Below, piece after piece: positions 25,201-28,869 of a stretch of DNA of 28,869 nucleotides. The stretch is from Lachnospiraceae bacterium. GTDB taxonomy: Bacteria; Bacillota; Clostridia; Lachnospirales; Lachnospiraceae. Location: the NCBI GenBank assembly GCA_017475845.1, contig JAFVEU010000046.1, positions 1 through 28,869 of the forward strand. The letters are read 5' to 3'. The notes beneath the pieces were generated by a model. The model was not told the DNA's origin. It ran no database searches and saw only the letters and a program-made list of their open reading frames with translations. A program made the position numbers and the translations under genes. The stretch's first letter is position 1. The number at the start of each line of letters is the position of its first letter.

Positions 25201-28200
25201 CCTCACCTTCGGTAAACTGAACATCACTGTACTTTCCGGTGATCCTGTTATCGGTAAGTTCAATATTGAAGGTGAATTCCTTATCAGTCCTGTCTGAAGG
25301 AACAGGGCTTATAACGGTCTTCGAAATGGAGATGTCTCCCAGCTGCTTCTTATTGGTGAATACAACGCTCTTTGTACCTGCTGTTACGGTACCTTCTGCT
25401 TCTGCAGGATCCACATCGAATCCGGCGCTGCTCTGTTCGGTCTCCTTTATCACATAGGTTGTTCCGGTAGGCAGCTCGTCTATGGTAACTGTCTTGCCGC
25501 CCTGAACCGTAACGGTTCCTTCGCCGTTCTCAATGCTTACTCCGTCAGCACTCTTATTGATCCTCTTGTCGCTTAATACGATGGAGAAGGTGTAGAGCGC
25601 ATCCTCGTCAGCCTTGATGGGACTTACCACCCTCTTGGAGATGTCGATGCTGCCTGTATCCCTCTTATTTGTGAACTTAGCAGCTGCAGCATCTTCATCG
25701 CTTGCGGGGATGTATCCCTCTATGGTCTCTGCAGGTGAAGCTGTAAAGCCTTCCTCATGGCTTTCCTTAACAACGAACTTAATGCCCTTGGGAAGTCCCG
25801 TAGCGCTCTTTGACTGACCGCTCTTTAAGGTGAAGCCTGCAGTGCCGTTTGTGAAGTCCATGTCTCCGTACTTGCCGCTTAAGTTCTTGTTGTTCGGCAG
25901 CTCGACGGTGAAAGTGAATTCCTTCTCAAGATCCGCATTGATAACGCTCTCTACGGTCTTGGTCACGATGAGGCCGCCCTCTTCCTTGGTATTGGTAAAT
26001 GCTGCGGTCTGTACGGAAGTATTGATGGTGCCTGTGTCCCCGGTCTTGGTGGTCACATAGGCGTCATCCTTCTTCTCTGTTACGGTGTATCCCACATTGA
26101 TGGGAAGTCCGGAAGCCGTGCTCTTTCCGTTGTGCTTCAGCTTGAAGGAAGCTACACCGTCTGTAAAGGTCATGTCACCGAAGGTTCCGGTGATGGTGGT
26201 ATCTGCCAGTGTAACGGTGAACTCGAACTCTGCGTCCGTAAGATCCGATGCGGTGCTGGAAACAACGGTCTTTGTAACCTCCAGTCCGCCGGTCTTTCTC
26301 TCGTTCTTAAATGCAGCCGTAACGTCCGCATCAGCCAGGGTTCCGGTAGCATTTTCGGGAACAGTGGTGGTGAATTCAGCACTGTAGTCCGCTTCCGCTA
26401 TGGCATATCCTATTCCCTTAGGAAGTCCTGTCGCGGTCTTGCTGCCGTCGCCGGTGATGGTAACCTGAGCCACACCGCTGTTAAATGTCATGTCACCGTA
26501 AGTTCCGCTTATGGTGGTATCGCTGAGGGTTACGGTAAAGTTGTAATCCTTTTCCTTGTCAGCGGGAACGGGGCTTACTACTTCCTTGCTTACGGTAAGG
26601 CTCCTTACCTCCCTTGTGTTAACGAATGCCGCTTCGGAAAGAGTGGTGGTTATGGTTCCGGTTGCACCTGTCTTTTCAGGCTCTCCGAAGTTTGTAACGG
26701 TTGCTTCAGTTACTTCGTAGGTATAACCTACAGGGATCTCCTCGATAGTTACGGATCCCTCTCCGTGAACAGTGATCTCTGCCCCTGCGGAACCGTTAAA
26801 GGTCACGCCGCCGAAGGTTCCGCTTACTGCGCTGTCGCCGTTCTTTAATACTACGGTGAAGGTGTAATCGGCATTCTTGTCAGCGGGAACAGGGCTTACC
26901 ACTGATTTGCTTATCTTAAGGCTTCCAACCTCACGGGTATTGGTGAATGCCGCATGAGCGGTCTCGGTATCGCTTATGGTTCCGGTCTCACCTGTGTAAG
27001 TGGTGTTGAAGCCATCATAGGTTTCCTCGGTAACTTCATAACGAAGTCCCTTCTTAAGGCCTTCCGCACTCGCCTGCTCTCCGTCCTTAAGGGTGAAGGT
27101 TGCAACGCCGCTTATGAATTCCATATCACCGTACTGTCCGTTTACTGTGGTATCGTTAAGGGTTACGGTAAATGCGAAGTCCTTGTCCTTGTCGGAGTCA
27201 TCGGCACTTACAACACTCTTGGTCACAAGCAGTCCGCCCTCACTCTTTGTATTGGTGAAGGAAGCTGTGGAAAGTGTTCCTGTTATGGTTCCTGTATGTG
27301 TCCTGTTTTCGGGATTTGTCACATACTCTTCATTTAATTCTTCTTCAACGGTGTAAGCAAGGCCCACAGGAAGCTCTGAAGCGCTCTTTGTCTCGCCGTC
27401 CTTAAGTGAGAAGGTGGCAACACCGTTTGTGAAGCTCATCTCACCGAACTCGCCGTTGATGGCTGCCTGTGCTCCATCCTGATAGAGAGTAACGGTAAAG
27501 TTGAAGCTCTGGTTTGTAAGATCTGAAGCGGTGCTGGAAACAACGGTCTTTGTAACCTCCAGATCTCCTGTCTCTCTTGTATTTGTAAATGCTGCTGTTG
27601 CAGCTGTTCCGCTTATGGTTCCCTCTGTACCTGAGGACTCTGACAGTGCAAAGTTGCTGTCTTCAGCCTCAACTACGGTATAGGTCACGCCCTGAGGAAG
27701 ACCGGTGATGGTCTTTGTCTCTTTGCCGTGTACCACGATGTCCCTTGCAACGCCGTTCACAAAGGTTACGCCGTCGTAGGTCTTATTGATGGTGCTATCT
27801 CCGAGAGAAATGGTGAATTTGAATTCCTGGGTCTCTTCTGCGGGGATGCTGGAAACAACGGTCTTGCTTATGCGAAGCTCGCCGGGCTTCCTGGTATTTG
27901 TAAACTTAACGATGGCCGGGCTCTCCTTTGAGATCCTGCCCTTGTTGTTCTCGGGAGCTACATCAAAGTAGAAGTCGGACTGATCGGTCCCAACCTCGGT
28001 TATCTCATAGGTAATGCCTGAAGGAAGGTTGCCGATGGTCTTTGTCTCGCCGCCCTTAAGGGTAACGGTTCCTCTGCCGTTTACGATGTTTACGCCGTCC
28101 TCGCTCTTGTTGACGGTCTCGTCTCCCAGAACGATATTGAAGGTATAGGTAGCGTTCCCGTCAGCCGGGATGGGGCTTACAACTGCTTTGCTGAGCTTGA

Positions 28201-28869
28201 TATCGCCGGTATCCCTGGTATTTGTGAATGCAACTACTGCAGTACCGTTATTATCCGGGATGGAACCGGTGGATCCGGTGGAGGTGGTGGTATAACCATC
28301 AGCCTTTTCCTCGGTCACGGTATATCTGAGACCCTTTGCAAGGCCTGTAGCTGTCCTGCTCTCGCCGTCCTTCAGAGTGAAGGTTGCGACGCCGTCAATG
28401 AATTCCATGTCACCGTAAGTTCCGCTTACCCTGCTGTCGGAAAGGGTTACGGTAAAGCTGAATTCCTGATTCTTATCAACTCCGACGGAGCTCTGAACCG
28501 TCTTGCTGACGGTAAGTCCGCCCTCGTTCTTTGTATTGGTGAACTTAGCTTCTGAAAGAGCCGCGTTGATTGTGCCCTCATCCCCTGTCTTTCCGGAGAG
28601 AACGTACGCATCATCGGAAGCCTCTGTAACCACATAGCCGACTCCCAGAGGAAGTCCTGTTGCCTTCAGCTTCTCGCCGTCCTTCAGAGTGAAGGTTGCA
28701 ACACCGTCAGTGAAATCCATCTGACCGAACTTGCCGCTTACAGTATTGTCGTTCAGTGTTACGGTAAATTCAAAGTCCTTGGTGGTCTTGTCGGAAGCGG
28801 TGCTGGAAACAACGGTCTTCGATACCTCCAGATCTCCGGTCTTCCTGGTGTTGATGAATTCTGCGGTAA
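19205..28869 (-). CDS. Giant multi-domain sortase-anchored surface adhesin (5' end outside the window)
   Basis: An open frame runs from the right edge to a TAA at 19205-19207, with 3,220 residues visible and no start or signal peptide in view. Order from the visible N-terminus: end of one repeat, 24 Ig-like repeats of 102-137 residues, an FctA-like domain, two Cna_B/SpaA domains, a Ser/Thr-rich linker, three VLGxR peptides and a C-terminal anchor with a hydrophobic segment and basic tail. The repeats resemble the DUF7601/DUF5979-type domains of Lachnospiraceae and actinobacterial surface proteins (assignment from memory). It should be exported, cross-linked by isopeptide bonds and attached to peptidoglycan by a sortase. 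Ligand and host are unknown. The frame has no stop or frameshift over 9.6 kb, so it is under selection. Confidence 0.9.
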   Translation of the reverse strand, partial: TAEFINTRKTGDLEVSKTVVSSTASDKTTKDFEFTVTLNDNTVSGKFGQMDFTDGVATFTLKDGEKLKATGLPLGVGYVVTEASDDAYVLSGKTGDEGTINAALSEAKFTNTKNEGGLTVSKTVQSSVGVDKNQEFSFTVTLSDSRVSGTYGDMEFIDGVATFTLKDGESRTATGLAKGLRYTVTEEKADGYTTTSTGSTGSIPDNNGTAVVAFTNTRDTGDIKLSKAVVSPIPADGNATYTFNIVLGDETVNKSEDGVNIVNGRGTVTLKGGETKTIGNLPSGITYEITEVGTDQSDFYFDVAPENNKGRISKESPAIVKFTNTRKPGELRISKTVVSSIPAEETQEFKFTISLGDSTINKTYDGVTFVNGVARDIVVHGKETKTITGLPQGVTYTVVEAEDSNFALSESSGTEGTISGTAATAAFTNTRETGDLEVTKTVVSSTASDLTNQSFNFTVTLYQDGAQAAINGEFGEMSFTNGVATFSLKDGETKSASELPVGLAYTVEEELNEEYVTNPENRTHTGTITGTLSTASFTNTKSEGGLLVTKSVVSADDSDKDKDFAFTVTLNDTTVNGQYGDMEFISGVATFTLKDGEQASAEGLKKGLRYEVTEETYDGFNTTYTGETGTISDTETAHAAFTNTREVGSLKISKSVVSPVPADKNADYTFTVVLKNGDSAVSGTFGGVTFNGSAGAEITVHGEGSVTIEEIPVGYTYEVTEATVTNFGEPEKTGATGTITTTLSEAAFVNTREVRSLTVSKEVVSPVPADKEKDYNFTVTLSDTTISGTYGDMTFNSGVAQVTITGDGSKTATGLPKGIGYAIAEADYSAEFTTTVPENATGTLADADVTAAFKNERKTGGLEVTKTVVSSTASDLTDAEFEFTVTLADTTITGTFGDMTFTDGVASFKLKHNGKSTASGLPINVGYTVTEKKDDAYVTTKTGDTGTINTSVQTAAFTNTKEEGGLIVTKTVESVINADLEKEFTFTVELPNNKNLSGKYGDMDFTNGTAGFTLKSGQSKSATGLPKGIKFVVKESHEEGFTASPAETIEGYIPASDEDAAAAKFTNKRDTGSIDISKRVVSPIKADEDALYTFSIVLSDKRINKSADGVSIENGEGTVTVQGGKTVTIDELPTGTTYVIKETEQSSAGFDVDPAEAEGTVTAGTKSVVFTNKKQLGDISISKTVISPVPSDRTDKEFTFNIELTDNRITGKYSDVQFTEGEASITIKGNGKKEIKGLPQGTGYTVTEVQADGFIYPAESTGATGTIGSAESVVSFTNRKATGDLDVTKSVTSSTPSDLTKDFEFTVTLSDTTINTTDDYKFGGMEFKDGVATFTLHHGQTKSATNLPIGVGYTVEEKVDDAFVTTKTGETGNIGSVKSVAAFTNKKDEGGLIVSKSVVSSVPADKAKDFSFKVELSDKTVSGTYGEMTFADGVATFTLKDGESKSAEGLANGLGYTVTETGEDGGKVTVDGVTFKVEKKGASGNIDKAKAASAEFTNSREEGKIKISKTVVSPVPADKEKTYSFTIELNDNTVNGTYTGTLKDVTFENGVATTTLTGREGDNENVISGLPAGVEFRVTEATEEDFETTVGTTVTHSTGFTAIDPEIVKVAAFTNKRNVGILVIEKVVLGTSVANELASEYSFDIELDNNTISGEFNGVIFTDGKATGVKITTDASGKGSVTIAGLPIGTGYSIKEVLAEGQKFDVEVNGTVKADATLTGGSIVANGKAVFKNYRRTGSLSVSKEVVSPSGSDKTDKTFKFRVTLTDAAGSTLNGQYGEMTFVNGVDDTITLKHGETRTAEDLPEGVTYKVEEIKTEAKEADFLTTISGGDSVTDEFASGTIEANGTDTVSFKNIRNTGGLVIHKTVESDVDKEIGYPFTITLDDTSVSGTYGGLVFTNGVAHTTLEDGQEVVIEGLPNGVHYTVEEENTYLMTSLYHDGYTGAVDDIGHVIHFDNPRNKGTLTISKELVSTVPADASQEFIFDVILDDTRVDGAYGKYNIKYKEGKEPEIVQEDMAYGVTFDKGKTTIRLKGGESQTISNLPQGVRYTVKERSSGEIVLQGIVVDGKDVDISGSDPCASGTIAAENNVVFKNGRDVNDIEISKSLISDAAADKDQEFEFGLQFSKALDGEFEVVDQSGRTSKMSITGTSATITLKGGEKKTIKGLPVGVKYNVTEAAVDGFTTKVNGVPGSGTELTVDKDSVAAAAFENTRDTGSLSVEKSVTSSTDADKTKEFEFTVELSDKSINTDAQHNYGEISFTNGKAEFKLKDGEKKTATGLPTGISYTVSEKTENGFTPTSTGVTGVISTSISGAKFTNVRNEGGLSVTKEVKNGTAEDKAKNFKVKITLDSDLNITGPYGEIRFNSNVAEFTLADGETKTATGLPQGTAYTVTETFEDPDEAQLYTVSYEGQTGTIPDTNGTATAKVINERKTGSIEISKEIVNAIAADKDRSFTFDIELSEKVTGSFDGVSLTDGKATISLKGGESKEITGLPYGVTYTVTEVRDEAGYLVANFNTTVNGAEGYSVTGALGTGKASLAFVNSRKAGGLKVTKEVNSENQKDLSTEFEFAVSLDDKSIEGKFGEMEFKAGEAAFKLKNGESLTASGLPIGVGYTVTETKTDYNGRIYAVSYRGNTSGTITENVTPEVTVINTPNVEIEIPVRKIYKVNGKEAPLPESGFTFYLKDEDSGTTKQITLHSKEDSFNLKYSGDEVGTHKYLLYEEYGGDENIQYSKAAYEIIIEVSKDEKGKLSIAYEIDTIKNRNDENTESANKTLWKSIKQFFTGEAIEIDICAFTNYGNEIRLVKVDKNSGEEKSGAVLKVTGPEGFSKEFTTPATITEGLAAGEYKVVEVKAPYGYKKEDPSAKDTFTIDEDGNITVNPASENLKLSTEKGKIDLVFENKPYFGSAKLKKIKVTPSGNGWVKEPFKGVTFELYMKDLPQTGAQLAVSKTMADVNWYRQGTYTTDADGVIEVNNLIWGEYCFVEIDNGDSNYAFDDQKGYFFTINEANLNDETFYKPSATAGKGPIPNYRRRHDDSSSSSTTSSTSTPTTTSTTTYTSSSTTSSSSTSTTSSTSTPTTTSTSRRRRSSSSTTTTTTTYITPPPGSSTPGSTTVVPPGYVEVDTPEGVAVLPDSRAAAPSSGVLGVRLFGSDINGVKLGPSSGVLGVRKGPDSGVLGDRMAPVTGDEMNLVFWILILAAAALVAGKIIHDDKKRRKAAAEEQ
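19208..19333 (-). other. Sortase-type cell-wall anchor
   Basis: The last 42 residues are APVTGDEMN, then a hydrophobic helix of about 16 residues (LVFWILILAAAALVAG) and a basic tail with KKRRK. The order matches an LPxTG sorting signal, with APVTG replacing LPxTG, so a non-standard or relaxed sortase is implied. Confidence 0.8.
19334..19459 (-). repeat. Three VLGxR peptides before the sorting signal
   Basis: SSGVLGVRLF, PSSGVLGVRKG and PDSGVLGDRMA occur within 42 residues directly before the anchor. Single VLGxR-type peptides before TGD-type anchors are, as I recall, common in Lachnospiraceae surface proteins; three in a row is unusual. Confidence 0.85.
19520..19765 (-). repeat. Ser/Thr-rich low-complexity stalk
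   Basis: 82 residues, almost all Ser and Thr with some Pro, interrupted by one RRRR block and ending in a Pro/Gly-rich part. The peptide SSTSTPTTTST occurs twice. The DNA is built of related triplets and carries imperfect internal repeats, so length changes by slippage would keep the frame. It probably spans the cell wall and could be O-glycosylated. Confidence 0.85.
19766..20473 (-). other. Two Cna_B/SpaA-type domains of the adhesin
   Basis: The first (20156-20473) has LVKVDKNSGEE, the PATITEGLAAGEYKVVEVKA segment and VFENKP. This gives the Lys, Glu and Asn expected for an intramolecular isopeptide bond. The second (19766-20155) has FKGVTFELYMKD, TTDADGVIEVNNLIWGEYCF and ends in NYRRR. Both have the SpaA prealbumin-like pattern found at the base of Gram-positive pilins and adhesins. 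Confidence 0.75.
20474..20908 (-). other. FctA-like (pilin isopeptide-linkage) domain of the adhesin
   Basis: A 145-residue segment after the repeats, with FTFYLKDEDSG and HKYLLYEEYGGDENIQY, the latter matching the Y.yxlxEexg...i.Y pattern of the streptococcal pilin isopeptide-linkage domain (FctA/Spy0128). It ends in AFTNYGN, giving the Asn typical of the last strand. Confidence 0.65.
20909..28840 (-). repeat. 24 tandem Ig-like adhesin domains
   Basis: Each unit starts with a strand of the form xGxLxVxKxVxS and ends with FTNTR or a variant. N-termini of the units (minus strand, from the right) are at 28840, 28525, 28210, 27886, 27571, 27241, 26929, 26608, 26293, 25981, 25657, 25342, 25024, 24703, 24364, 24013, 23659, 23296, 22990, 22579, 22228, 21907, 21574 and 21235. 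Within each are (F/Y)G(D/E)M or DGV, a TLKDGE-type turn, GLPxGxxYTVTE and a TG(T/S)I strand. The Lys of the first strand, the Glu of YxVxE and the Asn of the last strand are present in all 24. Confidence 0.9.

Overview
The window looks like a chromosomal segment from an anaerobic Firmicute of the Lachnospiraceae type. I infer this from the protein set (DUF6320-like zinc-ribbon membrane protein, PucR-type regulator next to ftsEX, YjfB, an FctA/Cna_B surface protein), the AGGAG-type ribosome sites, the heavy AGG/AGA and ATA codon use and the intermediate GC. There is no rRNA, tRNA, CRISPR array, insertion sequence or integrase, and no gap over 300 bases without a gene.

Left part (1-8764, all + strand). 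The tail of an unrecognised gene and a zinc-ribbon membrane protein are followed by a complete branched-chain amino acid ABC transporter, livJHMGF. It has a good sigma-A-like promoter before livJ and an attenuator-like hairpin between livJ and livH. The transporter genes overlap or nearly touch, and a cytidylate-kinase-like gene follows livF after a single base. Next come CvfB (S1 RNA-binding protein), RidA (enamine/imine deaminase), a 77-aa protein of unknown function and a CPBP membrane protease.

Middle part (8807-16770). A YjfB-type putative motility protein and a GT39-like membrane glycosyltransferase lie on the minus strand. The glycosyltransferase is divergent from a WecG/TagA-like gene that lacks the usual active-site motifs and appears to be read from a nearly leaderless mRNA. 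A PucR/CdaR-like regulator precedes ftsE, ftsX and an S41 (CtpA/CtpB-like) protease, a plausible cell-wall remodelling cluster. A FucO-type lactaldehyde reductase/1,2-propanediol oxidoreductase follows under its own strong promoter.

Right part (16771-28869). The 172-base gap between convergent fucO and glgX is packed with palindromes, including two perfect, abutting 50-bp repeats that each carry a GCGAAGC mini-hairpin and a second hairpin with a tandem G-A internal loop. After the glycogen debranching enzyme (minus strand), the rest of the window is one enormous minus-strand gene for a cell-wall adhesin. It is open at the right edge with at least 3,220 residues visible. It has 24 tandem Ig-like domains, each keeping a Lys/Glu/Asn triad typical of self-formed isopeptide bonds, then an FctA-like domain, two Cna_B/SpaA domains, a Ser/Thr-rich stalk, three copies of a VLGxR peptide and a sortase-type anchor. 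The 24 domains show a four-domain super-repeat, supported at DNA level by a 35-nt identity exactly four domains apart. The adhesin, the palindromic repeat pair and the degenerate WecG-like protein are the parts most worth a second look.
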